From assembly GCF_900167945.1 (NCBI RefSeq), contig NZ_FUZA01000002.1, positions 310,001 to 374,000 of the forward strand: a DNA stretch of 64,000 bases, read 5' to 3'. The first letter of the stretch is position 1. Every line of letters begins with the position of its first letter. Position numbers and translations under genes: made by a program. The DNA is from Dyadobacter psychrophilus. Its GTDB lineage: Bacteria; Bacteroidota; Bacteroidia; Cytophagales; Spirosomataceae. Shown in pieces: positions 1 to 8,867 of this stretch. Below the pieces are notes generated by a model. The model was not told the origin of the DNA and searched no databases. It worked only from the letters and a program-made list of their open reading frames with translations.

Positions 1-2223
1 CGCGAGGTTTTTACTTACGATTTTGTAAACGAAGATCCCGCTAAAAATCGGGCGGTAAGGCGTTTTGAAGATCTTAAAACGCAAGACCAAGATTACAAGC
101 TGCGCGGCCACCAAAAAGACTTCCCTGTGCCAGTGGGTGAATATATGGAATTGGAAAACTATTATCCGGTTCAATATTCCCTCCCGCAATGCTACGGCGT
201 GGGCGAGTATGAAGAGCTTCCTGAGACGCCGGTCAGCAAACGCGATACACAGGCCTACCAGCTGAAATGTTACCTGCTGTTTTTTGAGCAAATTCTGGCC
301 AATTACCATGCGCAGCTCAATCATTTACGCGATATCTTTTCCTTTGATGAAAAGGTAGACCAAACTTACTATGCGCACCTGCTTTTTGAAATCAATAATC
401 TCAAAGAACTCATTATCGATCACGATCCGATGCTGAATGAGTCGACTGAGCACTTTTTTGAAGAATTTGGAAAAATCCTGCAAGATATATTGGAGCCTGA
501 GCACATGTTCCTGAAAAGACGCAACGCATTTCTGGACCATATGTTGGCGCGCTTTGGCGAGGATCTTACAGAATATGAAGCGCTGACCAGATATGTTTGG
601 AAGGACAAGACTGGCACAAAACTCATTGGCGATAAGATCCGGCTTTTGCAGGATTACGTCCGCGTTAGTAAAGACCGTGGCGAAGGTCTCAACTATACAT
701 TGCCCGATCAGGTTTGGGACACAGAAAATATTTCCGGTGCCGAGCGCCGGATCGGCAGGCTGCTGGGCTTTTCCAACATTACGCGGCACAGCCTGGCCGT
801 AAATGCCATTGTGGTAATCGACATTGTGGAAGAAAAACCAGCGAAAGCGGGCGAAAAGAAAGACAAAGTTTACATTCAACTGGTGAATACAAATGCGGAT
901 AACCAGGTGATATTATCTTCCAGGCCAATTTTTAAGGACAATTGCTGCATCGACGAAACGGTAAATTTGCTGCTTGGCCTGGCCGAGTCGAGAGTTAATT
1001 TTTATATCAACGGAAAAGTCAAATCGGTTTCGCGGAGCAAAACCAAAAATCAGCAAAGCGGTTCATTCCGTGTAGAACTGCGCGATAAAGATGGCGACAT
1101 AGTGGCTGTCAGCAACGAATTTGGCAACGATGAAAGTGCGAGAAAGCACATTGAGCTGATCATGGCTGTGGTTCGGAAAATCAATGATAATGAAGGCATG
1201 CACCTGGTGGAACATTTGCTGCTGCGTCCGAAGCTCGATACAGTGCTCGAATATGCAGATTATAACCTGAAAGATTACAAAGTGCCGCCCGCAATCAAAG
1301 TCAATACGCTGGACATTTGTCTGGATGCATGCGATCTGGGAAAAGGTTTGGGACAAAACACAGATTCGCACGATTATAAAATCAAGATCAGCCGCTTACC
1401 GGCAGATAAATGTTACAATGACGAGGCCTGGGTGATGGAGCTAATCCGGGTGAATGAGATCAAAAAAACGATCCAATCGCACAACAGCAAAGGAAAACCG
1501 GTCACAATTGAGGTAAAGTTACCGGCAAACCGCAGCATTCTTTTTAAAACCATTGCCCTGGATAATAAGCCCAAAATCCCAGATTTGCTTTCTTTCCGGC
1601 ACTACGAACAGTTACAGGACAGGCTGGCCGATTTGCGCGAATTTGGCTCAGAAATAAGCAATTATCAAATTCAGCGCTACACCGACGACATTGCGGATGG
1701 TTCTAAACGGGAGGATATTAAGTATTACTTCGAGATCAAAAATCCTGAAAACGACCAGGTCCTGGCAAGAAGCATTTACTACGGAACCATTCATGAGGCC
1801 CGGACAGAAATTGAAGCGATGGTAAGATACCTGGGTTATCAGCTCGATCTGTACTGCCAGGAAGATCCTTGCGACCACAACGAAGACCCTTACTCGTTCC
1901 GGGTGACGATCGTTTTGCCTTGCTGGGTGAGACGCTTCCGCGATAAAAGTTACCGCAACTTTGTGGAAAAAACCATCCGGACAGAGCTTCCCGCGCACAT
2001 TGCGCCGCGTATCAAGTGGGTGGGCATCAGTCAGATGAAATCTTTTGAAGACAAATATCAGGCCTGGCTGGAAGAGCTTCTTAATAACCCTTACCCGGAA
2101 TATGGACCGGTGAATGCGCTCGTGTATGAGCTGAACAATCTGGTTGAATGTGGCTCTTGCGAGCCCGATCACGAATGCTCCGAAATGTCGGAGGATAACA
2201 ATGGAAACCGCTATTTCTATTAA
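1..2223 (+). CDS. eCIS baseplate-region structural protein (5' end outside window)
   Basis: The frame is open from base 1, so the gene begins upstream of the window; the visible part is about 740 residues. I recognise no catalytic motif and no signal peptide. The protein looks soluble and has a Cys-rich stretch near its C-terminus (an ECGSCEPDHEC-like segment). The C-terminal region has the look of a conserved domain seen in large proteins encoded next to the tape-measure gene in Bacteroidota injection-system loci (a VLPCWVRRF stretch, then ELPAHIAPRIKWV). It ends 3 nt before the tape-measure gene and so is in one operon with it. Assignment to the baseplate/tail region of an extracellular contractile injection system rests mainly on position. 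An Afp12-like role is possible but not shown. Confidence 0.6.
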   Translation, partial: REVFTYDFVNEDPAKNRAVRRFEDLKTQDQDYKLRGHQKDFPVPVGEYMELENYYPVQYSLPQCYGVGEYEELPETPVSKRDTQAYQLKCYLLFFEQILANYHAQLNHLRDIFSFDEKVDQTYYAHLLFEINNLKELIIDHDPMLNESTEHFFEEFGKILQDILEPEHMFLKRRNAFLDHMLARFGEDLTEYEALTRYVWKDKTGTKLIGDKIRLLQDYVRVSKDRGEGLNYTLPDQVWDTENISGAERRIGRLLGFSNITRHSLAVNAIVVIDIVEEKPAKAGEKKDKVYIQLVNTNADNQVILSSRPIFKDNCCIDETVNLLLGLAESRVNFYINGKVKSVSRSKTKNQQSGSFRVELRDKDGDIVAVSNEFGNDESARKHIELIMAVVRKINDNEGMHLVEHLLLRPKLDTVLEYADYNLKDYKVPPAIKVNTLDICLDACDLGKGLGQNTDSHDYKIKISRLPADKCYNDEAWVMELIRVNEIKKTIQSHNSKGKPVTIEVKLPANRSILFKTIALDNKPKIPDLLSFRHYEQLQDRLADLREFGSEISNYQIQRYTDDIADGSKREDIKYYFEIKNPENDQVLARSIYYGTIHEARTEIEAMVRYLGYQLDLYCQEDPCDHNEDPYSFRVTIVLPCWVRRFRDKSYRNFVEKTIRTELPAHIAPRIKWVGISQMKSFEDKYQAWLEELLNNPYPEYGPVNALVYELNNLVECGSCEPDHECSEMSEDNNGNRYFY

Positions 2224-2226
2224 GCC

Positions 2227-3582
2227 ATGTCTCAAACGCACGTCATCAATAGCCTGCAAATTGAAATTGAAACGTCGGACGAAAGCACTGCATTTCGACT
2301 GCGTGACGCTTTAAATCATTACTGGCAGCAATGGGTGATGTTGCATTTGGAAAAAGCATTTGATAAAGTGAGTCCAGTCAATGCGATGATCCGGATTGAC
2401 AAGTTAGAGCTTGATCTGGAAACATTGGAAGCAGAAAATTTTGACGATGACTTTCCTGAACGCATTGAGAAATTGTTTTCCGATCGTCTTCAAAAAATAA
2501 TACATTCCAAAAGTATTTCCCATTTAATTAGTAATAATAGTGCAACAGATCAAGACTTGCTGGTTAGTTTTTTAAAGACCGGCGCGCTTCCCTGGTGGTC
2601 ACAATCCTACAAAGACATTGATTTTAACCGCATTATATACACAACATCAGTGGAAAAGCCTGAGGAAATGAGAGATGTGTTGCTTAATGCTTTCAAGGGT
2701 AAAGATTCGCTGTTAAGATTGTTATATCAATTTGATAATCAAATTATTATCAACATTTTGCGAAGCCTTTTCGGAATGGATGGACATGAGGGAGAAATTG
2801 AAAAGCGGATTGAATTTTGGCAAAATAAGGGCAAGGCGCTTGCCGAAAGCGAAACTGACATGTTCAGGGTTTTAGCTTTTTTTGCACATTTGAACAAAGT
2901 GGAAAATCTTAACGCTGGGTCTAGCCTGCAAGCAGTTTCTGAGCGATTTTTACCGTTCGCTAAACAAAACGAATGGAGGCAGTTTTCAGGATCTTCATTA
3001 GAAATGAATGCTCTTACCGATGCCATTTTACAAGTTGAAAGTGCATCGCAAGATAAAGAAGAGCTTTCAGAAGAGCAGACTAAATATGTGATCAGGCATG
3101 CCGGAATTGTGCTTATCGCTCCTTTTTTACCGCAGCTTTTCAGGCAGCTAAACTTGTTGGCCGATGAGGGCGGAACATTTAGAGATGAACAAGCGGCTTT
3201 GCGGGCCGTGGCACTTTTGGGATACATAGGAAGGGGGAAATCCGTGGTTCCGGAGTACGAACTGATTCTTGAAAAATTACTTTGCGGCGTTCCCATACAC
3301 GAGCCTGTGCCGCTGGACTGCGCGCTGACATTACCCGAATTACAGGAAGCGGATGAGCTGCTGAATGCGGTCATAGGGCATTGGAATGTGCTAAAATCTG
3401 TTTCAGGGCTCCGGGAGGGCTTCTTTGAGCGGGACGGAATCTTGCAGGATATGGGCAGCTCATGGCTGTTACGGGTCGAGCGAAAATCTTACGACGTGCT
3501 GTTCGATCATAAGCCGCCGCCGTGGGGCTTTCGGGTGCTCAGATTTTCATGGAATCCCAAAATGATCGAAACAGAATGGTGA
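2227..3582 (+). CDS. Contractile injection system tape-measure protein (Afp14-like)
   Basis: A 451-residue protein of the family of eCIS tape-measure/length-regulating proteins (Afp14 in the antifeeding prophage). The N-terminal block (HVINSLQIEIETS, then LRDALNHYW and IRIDKLELDL) and the C-terminal block (GIVLIAPFLPQLFRQLNLL, FRDEQAALRAVALLGYI, ending in SSWLLRVERKSYDVLFD and PPWGF) are the two conserved ends of this family. The middle is variable and helical, as expected of a ruler. By analogy with Afp14 it should set the length of the sheath-tube particle and contact the baseplate and tube (known of the family). It starts 3 nt after the upstream gene, and its stop overlaps the AAA+ ATPase start. 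Confidence 0.9.
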   Translation: MSQTHVINSLQIEIETSDESTAFRLRDALNHYWQQWVMLHLEKAFDKVSPVNAMIRIDKLELDLETLEAENFDDDFPERIEKLFSDRLQKIIHSKSISHLISNNSATDQDLLVSFLKTGALPWWSQSYKDIDFNRIIYTTSVEKPEEMRDVLLNAFKGKDSLLRLLYQFDNQIIINILRSLFGMDGHEGEIEKRIEFWQNKGKALAESETDMFRVLAFFAHLNKVENLNAGSSLQAVSERFLPFAKQNEWRQFSGSSLEMNALTDAILQVESASQDKEELSEEQTKYVIRHAGIVLIAPFLPQLFRQLNLLADEGGTFRDEQAALRAVALLGYIGRGKSVVPEYELILEKLLCGVPIHEPVPLDCALTLPELQEADELLNAVIGHWNVLKSVSGLREGFFERDGILQDMGSSWLLRVERKSYDVLFDHKPPPWGFRVLRFSWNPKMIETEW

Positions 3583-5054
3583 ACAACGCGAAGCATATGG
3601 AAATGGAGCCGCTTGAAGCTGTGAATGCGCAATGTCTCAGAACTGAGTTGCAATGGTTTGTAGCTGTTGCTAATGAACGGCTGTCGGTCACTTTCCCGAA
3701 TCCGCCTGCGCCATCAGAAAAGGACTCAAAACAGGAGCCGCCGCGGGACAAAGGCTGGCTCGGTAAATTGTTTTCAGACGAGCAGGAAGCAGCTCAATAT
3801 GGTGACATCAAGCTGCTTACGACCAGTTCGGCGACGCCACCCGACCTGACGCAAAGCGTTGCCACCTATGCAGAACTCGTTCGCCATTATAGTATGTCCA
3901 CCGAAGAAAGGCTCGTGCTAATGCTGGCATTGATCCCGCACATTCAGCCTCAGCTTCTGGACATATTTTTTGCGCCCAATAAAATCAATAACCGTGGCTT
4001 TTCGGAATTTGGCGGGATTAAGGGACAGCAGTTCGGCGGATTTTTGCCGACCATTGAAACAGCATTGTACATTGCCGCTGGCAACGATCTGGAAAGGCGT
4101 TTCCGGCTTGCGCATATTTTCGAGCCCGATCATTTTTTCTTTTTACACAACATATTATATATCCACACACAGCCCGGCAACGAGCCATATACATCCGGCC
4201 AGATTTGCCTGACCGACGAATACACCGATTTTTTCACCACCGGCAAGCAACGAACGCCACAGTTCAGCATGGATTTTCCCGCCAAACGGCTGCAAACGCA
4301 AATGGAATGGGAAGATCTCGTACTCGAAGAGGTGACCGCAAAACAGCTGGATGAGATCAGGATCTGGTTACAGCATCGCGAAACGCTGATGAACGATTGG
4401 GGGATGGCCAAAAAGTTGAAACCGGGCTACAAAGCACTCTTCTACGGCCCGCCAGGGACAGGAAAAACGCTGACAGCCAGCCTGTTGGGAAAGCTTTTCA
4501 AACGAGACGTTTACCGCGTTGACCTTTCCATGGTGATTTCCAAATACATTGGCGAGACCGAAAAGAATCTTGAAAAAGTCTTCAAAAGAGCCGAAAACAA
4601 AAACTGGATACTGTTTTTTGACGAGGCGGATGCATTGTTTGGCAAAAGGACGACAATCTCGGATTCACATGACAAATATGCCAACCAGGAAATCGCTTAT
4701 CTGCTGCAAAGGCTCGAAGATTACCCGAGTCTGGTGATTCTGGGAACCAATATGCGCTATAATATCGAGGAGGCATTTATGCGTCGCTTGCAGGTTGTGG
4801 TACATTTTCCCAAGCCGCAAAGTAAGGAGAGGCAGCGACTTTGGCAGAGCTCGTTCAGCGCAAAAGCCCAGTTTGCCGAAGACGTCAACTTTGAGCAGAT
4901 CGCACGGCAGTATGAACTCTCGGGCGGCTCAATTGTAAATGTAGTTCAATATGCTTCGCTGCTCGCATTGAGCAGGGGAGGCAATGTTATCAGTCAGAGC
5001 GACATTATTCAGGGAATCCGCAAAGAATATTTGAAGGAAGGCAAGACAATTTAA
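3576..5054 (+). CDS. eCIS AAA+ ATPase (Afp15-like)
   Basis: A 492-residue AAA+ ATPase. The N-terminal part (about 1-230) matches the arrangement of eCIS ATPases, starting with an EAVNAQCLRTELQWF helix. The AAA module follows with Walker A GPPGTGKT at 291-298, Walker B ILFFDEADALFGKR (D349-E350), a sensor-1-like LGTNMR, and an arginine-finger-like AFMRRLQ. Afp15-type ATPases are needed for particle assembly or terminal stability (known). ATG at 3576 overlaps the previous gene by 7 nt. An upstream ATG at 3549 would give a 34-nt overlap and a GTG at 3522 a 61-nt overlap; a downstream ATG at 3597 is also possible. No strong Shine-Dalgarno sequence decides between them. Confidence 0.9.
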   Translation: MVNNAKHMEMEPLEAVNAQCLRTELQWFVAVANERLSVTFPNPPAPSEKDSKQEPPRDKGWLGKLFSDEQEAAQYGDIKLLTTSSATPPDLTQSVATYAELVRHYSMSTEERLVLMLALIPHIQPQLLDIFFAPNKINNRGFSEFGGIKGQQFGGFLPTIETALYIAAGNDLERRFRLAHIFEPDHFFFLHNILYIHTQPGNEPYTSGQICLTDEYTDFFTTGKQRTPQFSMDFPAKRLQTQMEWEDLVLEEVTAKQLDEIRIWLQHRETLMNDWGMAKKLKPGYKALFYGPPGTGKTLTASLLGKLFKRDVYRVDLSMVISKYIGETEKNLEKVFKRAENKNWILFFDEADALFGKRTTISDSHDKYANQEIAYLLQRLEDYPSLVILGTNMRYNIEEAFMRRLQVVVHFPKPQSKERQRLWQSSFSAKAQFAEDVNFEQIARQYELSGGSIVNVVQYASLLALSRGGNVISQSDIIQGIRKEYLKEGKTI

Positions 5055-5064
5055 GCCGTGTGAT

Positions 5065-6186
5065 ATGAAAGCATCAGAAATAAGTCCCAAAAGTATGACC
5101 GTGGGTGCTGTAAACGACCCTATGGAACACGAAGCCGACGCTATGGCCGAACGTGTTATGCGCATGCAGGAGCCGGTTATGGTCCAGCGCAAATGTGCGC
5201 ATTGTGAAAAAGAAGAAGAGCAGGCGCATCGCAAACCGATGTCGACATTGATACAAATGAAAGGCGACGAAGGCGGATTTGAAGTGCCCGAAAGGGTTAG
5301 CAGCCAGATCAATGCGGCTCGGGGAGGCGGAAGCACATTAACCGGCGAAACCAAAAGTTTTATGGAAAGCCGGTTTGGCAATGATTTTTCCAGCGTAAAA
5401 ATTCACACGGACGCGAATGCTGTGCAGCTGAGCCGCCAATTGAATGCACAGGCATTTACGGTTGGTAATGATGTGTTTTTTAATGAAGGTAAATTTACGC
5501 CGGAAAGCGACTCGGGAAAACGGCTTTTGGCTCATGAGCTTACTCATACGATGCAGCAGAGCGGTTCGGTTCGCAGGCTGGTTAATGATAGGAATGTGAC
5601 CTGTCGCGCAACCGGGCTTATTAGTCCAAACCTGACGGGCGCCGAAGTTGTTCAGGCAATTGCTGATGCAGATGCCGAGGCAATTCGCATTTTACAAAAT
5701 GCGGAAGATACATTGCAAAACGCTTTAAATGATGCCATTGCAGGCAATCCGGCGGATCCGGCACTCAATTTGATTTTACGGGAAGAGCTTGGCCTGGACC
5801 TGGATAATGCGGGAAATCGCAGGCAGATTCAGGTCGCTATAACGCGCATTGCCCGCGTCAGAACGACTTTGGAAAGTGGTTATCTGCGTTATATGTGCCG
5901 TGGCGGAAACAATGTCAACCTGGTTGGATGTGCAGCCACATCTTGTGACGGTGACACTTTTGCTTTTGCGTGTCCCGGTAACAGGCTTGTGGTGTTATGC
6001 CAGAACTTTTGGGATTCGCCGAACGAGCGCGCAGGAACGATCCTGCACGAAGTTTTTCACATTTGGTTTGATATGGACCATGGTAACCAAACCAAATCTG
6101 CCAACGCAACTTGCCTGGAAGGATTTGCAAGGAGAGTGGACGGGCAGGCCGTGGGAGATTTTTCTTGTGCAGCAGGAGCACATTGA
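5065..6186 (+). CDS. DUF4157 protein with C-terminal zincin-like metalloprotease domain (candidate eCIS cargo)
   Basis: A 373-residue protein with no signal peptide. The N-terminal half is a DUF4157 domain: a HEADAMAERV segment, a VQRKCAHCEKEEE Cys motif, a RFGNDFSSVKIHTD segment, and HELTH at 157-161. DUF4157 is strongly associated with eCIS loci (known). The C-terminal half carries a second HExxH motif, HEVFH at 328-332. It follows an LCQNFWDSP stretch and precedes an MDH-containing segment, a layout like M35/aspzincin metalloendopeptidases (inference). Several cysteines lie before it. The gene starts 10 nt after the eCIS ATPase. Best reading: a loaded or tethered protease effector, with DUF4157 as a delivery or processing module. 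Confidence 0.8.
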   Translation: MKASEISPKSMTVGAVNDPMEHEADAMAERVMRMQEPVMVQRKCAHCEKEEEQAHRKPMSTLIQMKGDEGGFEVPERVSSQINAARGGGSTLTGETKSFMESRFGNDFSSVKIHTDANAVQLSRQLNAQAFTVGNDVFFNEGKFTPESDSGKRLLAHELTHTMQQSGSVRRLVNDRNVTCRATGLISPNLTGAEVVQAIADADAEAIRILQNAEDTLQNALNDAIAGNPADPALNLILREELGLDLDNAGNRRQIQVAITRIARVRTTLESGYLRYMCRGGNNVNLVGCAATSCDGDTFAFACPGNRLVVLCQNFWDSPNERAGTILHEVFHIWFDMDHGNQTKSANATCLEGFARRVDGQAVGDFSCAAGAH

Positions 6187-6215
6187 GCTGACAGCCATAA
6201 CTTCATTTGATCTCA

Positions 6216-6689
6216 ATGAAAACAAACCGCATATCCGCATCCGGAAAAAGCAATTCCGCACAAGAATTGGAAGCAACGGATGCATTATCTAATGTACCCC
6301 AAAACATGCAGATCCGGATGGAGACCAATCTCGCGCAACGGATTCCCGCTCCAACACAGGTAAAGGCGACCGATGAAGGCTGGGAAAACGACGTCGAATC
6401 TTTCGCAAAACGACTGACAGAACATTATTTATTAAACGACAGGGGTGTTTCAGATAAGGTCGAAAAAGCACGCCGGCTCTCCCCATCGAGTGCGAAAATG
6501 CATGAATGTGATATAACGACGGAGGGTGGATTGACGGTGCGGACATTGTGGCAAACGGAAACAAACGTTGCTATTGCCAAATCCTGCATCAACGGTGACT
6601 GTAAGGCCTGCGCTTACAATTACACGGTAAGCGACGCTGGTGAGCTGAATTTCAGCCTGATCAAATGCTGGTTAATCGCTCCTTTTTGA
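6216..6689 (+). CDS. Small protein of unknown function in the eCIS locus
   Basis: 157 residues from ATG 6216; a TTG at 6207 would add three residues. I do not recognise the family. It has no signal peptide or membrane segment. The N-terminal third is polar and probably disordered. The C-terminal half looks folded and has several cysteines (MHECDITTEGG, then SCINGDCKACAYNY). It begins 30 nt after the DUF4157-protease gene on the same strand and precedes the subtilisin gene by 70 nt. Its position suggests a second cargo, a cargo partner or an inhibitor of the protease, but nothing in the sequence proves any of these. Confidence 0.55.
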   Translation: MKTNRISASGKSNSAQELEATDALSNVPQNMQIRMETNLAQRIPAPTQVKATDEGWENDVESFAKRLTEHYLLNDRGVSDKVEKARRLSPSSAKMHECDITTEGGLTVRTLWQTETNVAIAKSCINGDCKACAYNYTVSDAGELNFSLIKCWLIAPF

Positions 6690-6759
6690 GGAGTTAAGCC
6701 GCATAATTATTACATTGATGTTTGTAATGTGACACTTCACTTCTTAAACAAACACAGCC

Positions 6760-8826
6760 ATGCCTAATGATAATGCATTGTACACTTATCGCAACGGAAA
6801 AAAAGTTGCCCTGTACAAAAAAGACGATCAGTTTGTAGCCCGCACTTCTGCCGATAACATTGCTAATCTGGGAATTGACAAGATCGAGAAGGTTTCTCCC
6901 TCCGCTTTCCGCGCCACAGTGTCGCCCGAAAGGCTGGATGAACTCATGGTTGAAAGCCGCGAACTAGCGCCAACGCACCACGCTTACCAGTTACAGGACA
7001 CCAATCAGGAGTTTCTGATCACGGACCGTATTATGGTTACATTCAAAGACAAGCCAACGCCGGAGCATTTGTCTGCATTCATTGCGAAATATGCCCTGGT
7101 GATCAAAAATCAGTATAGCGATGTCGATTTCCTGTTTCAGCTGACCAATCAGTCGGGCATGAACCCGGTGAAAATGATCGTGAAGATCAATGAAGAAGAA
7201 CCTTCCGTGCAGATTGCCGAACATGACCTGATCCAGCGTGTTACGAAATATCTGACATTGCCCGCCGATACATCTTTCGACCTGCAATGGCATTTACATA
7301 AACACACGCCGGCTGCTGACGATTTCGATCCGCGTTGTTCGAGTCGCTGCGAGGAGGCCTGGCAGTTGCTTGATAATTTCGGCAGCGCTGATGTGGTTAT
7401 CGGCCTTGCCGATGATGGTTGCAAGCTGGATCATGATGATTTCAATTCTTTGGGGAAATTTGCAGGCTGGGGATACTTTGTCAATGATATTTTGGTCAAA
7501 AAAACAGACATCGGCGCTGATCCGAACGGAATGTATGCGCCTGGAAATAATCACGGGACTTCCTGTGCAGGTGTGATTGCAGGCGAAGTGGATGGCACAT
7601 TAACCGTAGGCGCCGCACCCGGATGCAAACTTTTACCGATCAAATGGGAGTCGTCCGATGGCGGCGGGCTGTTTATCGATGACAATAAAATGATGCTCAC
7701 ACTGCAATACATTTCAGATAAGGTCGATGTTTTTTCCAATTCATGGGGAAGTTCTCCCGAAATGAATTTTAGCCAGCAGGTTGTAAACCGGATCAAATCG
7801 CTCGCATTAACTGGCGGCAGGCGCGGGAAAGGCATCGTGTTCTTATGGGCTTCGGGCAACGAAAATTGTCCTATTGAGCATTCGGGAACACAAGACATTC
7901 CATTTGATCACGGCGTGCGCGTTCAGGGCGGTTCACTGGTTTGGGTTGGTGTTCAAAAAAGTAAGGTTTTCTCGCATAATCTGGTCGACATTCCGGGTGT
8001 GATGCACATTGCGGCATTAGCGAGCACAGCGCAGCGAAGCCATTATTCCAACTACGGGCCCGGTATTTCACTCACAGCCCCCACCAACAATGTGCACACC
8101 TATTACAGGCTGGCCGTTGAAGGAAAAGGCGTGGTAACCACTACGGGCGACAGTATAACAGCTGTTACAGAGGATTTCGGGGGCACATCCAGCGCAACGC
8201 CGTTGACTGCCGGCATTGCCGGCCTGGTTATTTCAGCTAACCCGGACCTGAATGCGCTTGAAGTGATATCTGTTTTACAAAGCACGGCCTCCAAAGATCT
8301 GAACGAAACACCATATCCGAGAACGCCGCCTGCAAACTTCGATAATGACACTTCCTGGGATATTTCACCCGTTTTTGCTTCCGATTTTCAAAACGCGGGA
8401 CATGCCGATGGCACTTGGAGCCCATGGTTTGGTTTTGGCAGGGTTGATGCATTTGAAGCAGTTAAAAAGGCGCTTACTATGCGTTTGGGAGGAGCTGATC
8501 CTGTTGTTCCCGCTGTAAAAATCCGCTCCGCAGTTGTTAATCCCGCCGGTAATGATCATAATAAAGAGAAAGTAACGCTGGAAAATCAGAGTAATGTGCC
8601 TGTTTCCATTGAAGGCTGGGCGTTGGTTGATAAAAATAACCGCGCGCAGATCCTGACGGGATCCATTCCACCGGTTTCGAGCATGAGCATCGATTTAAAA
8701 ACAAATAAAATCATCCTGGCAAACACAGGCGGCACCATCATCCTCAAAGACATAGCCGGAAACCAGGTTCACAGGGTCGCTTACACGGGCGCGCAGGTGA
8801 AGCCGGGCATGGAACTTGTTTTCTGA
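6760..8826 (+). CDS. S8 (subtilisin) serine peptidase with C-terminal lamin-tail-like domain
   Basis: 688 residues. The N-terminal ~165 residues resemble a propeptide-like region. The peptidase domain follows, with the catalytic triad in order: D218 in GLADDG, H265 in NNHGTSCAG, and S477 in GGTSSATPLTAG. The last ~95 residues (from about AVVNPAGNDHNKEKVTLENQ to QVKPGMELVF) have the pattern of a lamin-tail domain: a short beta sandwich starting VTLENQSN, then IEGWALVD. There is no N-terminal signal peptide and no T9SS tail, unusual for a subtilisin expected outside the cytoplasm. Next to an eCIS locus, delivery as injection-system cargo is a reasonable inference. An intracellular protease is the alternative. 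Confidence 0.88.
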   Translation: MPNDNALYTYRNGKKVALYKKDDQFVARTSADNIANLGIDKIEKVSPSAFRATVSPERLDELMVESRELAPTHHAYQLQDTNQEFLITDRIMVTFKDKPTPEHLSAFIAKYALVIKNQYSDVDFLFQLTNQSGMNPVKMIVKINEEEPSVQIAEHDLIQRVTKYLTLPADTSFDLQWHLHKHTPAADDFDPRCSSRCEEAWQLLDNFGSADVVIGLADDGCKLDHDDFNSLGKFAGWGYFVNDILVKKTDIGADPNGMYAPGNNHGTSCAGVIAGEVDGTLTVGAAPGCKLLPIKWESSDGGGLFIDDNKMMLTLQYISDKVDVFSNSWGSSPEMNFSQQVVNRIKSLALTGGRRGKGIVFLWASGNENCPIEHSGTQDIPFDHGVRVQGGSLVWVGVQKSKVFSHNLVDIPGVMHIAALASTAQRSHYSNYGPGISLTAPTNNVHTYYRLAVEGKGVVTTTGDSITAVTEDFGGTSSATPLTAGIAGLVISANPDLNALEVISVLQSTASKDLNETPYPRTPPANFDNDTSWDISPVFASDFQNAGHADGTWSPWFGFGRVDAFEAVKKALTMRLGGADPVVPAVKIRSAVVNPAGNDHNKEKVTLENQSNVPVSIEGWALVDKNNRAQILTGSIPPVSSMSIDLKTNKIILANTGGTIILKDIAGNQVHRVAYTGAQVKPGMELVF

Positions 8827-8867
8827 AAAATCCCTATATTGACGGCTTTGAATCATCAGCGTAAGCC

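Noticed and set aside
325-2259. Long minus-strand open frames opposite the first gene (325-879 and 1648-2259)
   Set aside because: They lie wholly or almost wholly within a well-supported plus-strand coding frame, have no family features, and are mirror frames of that gene.
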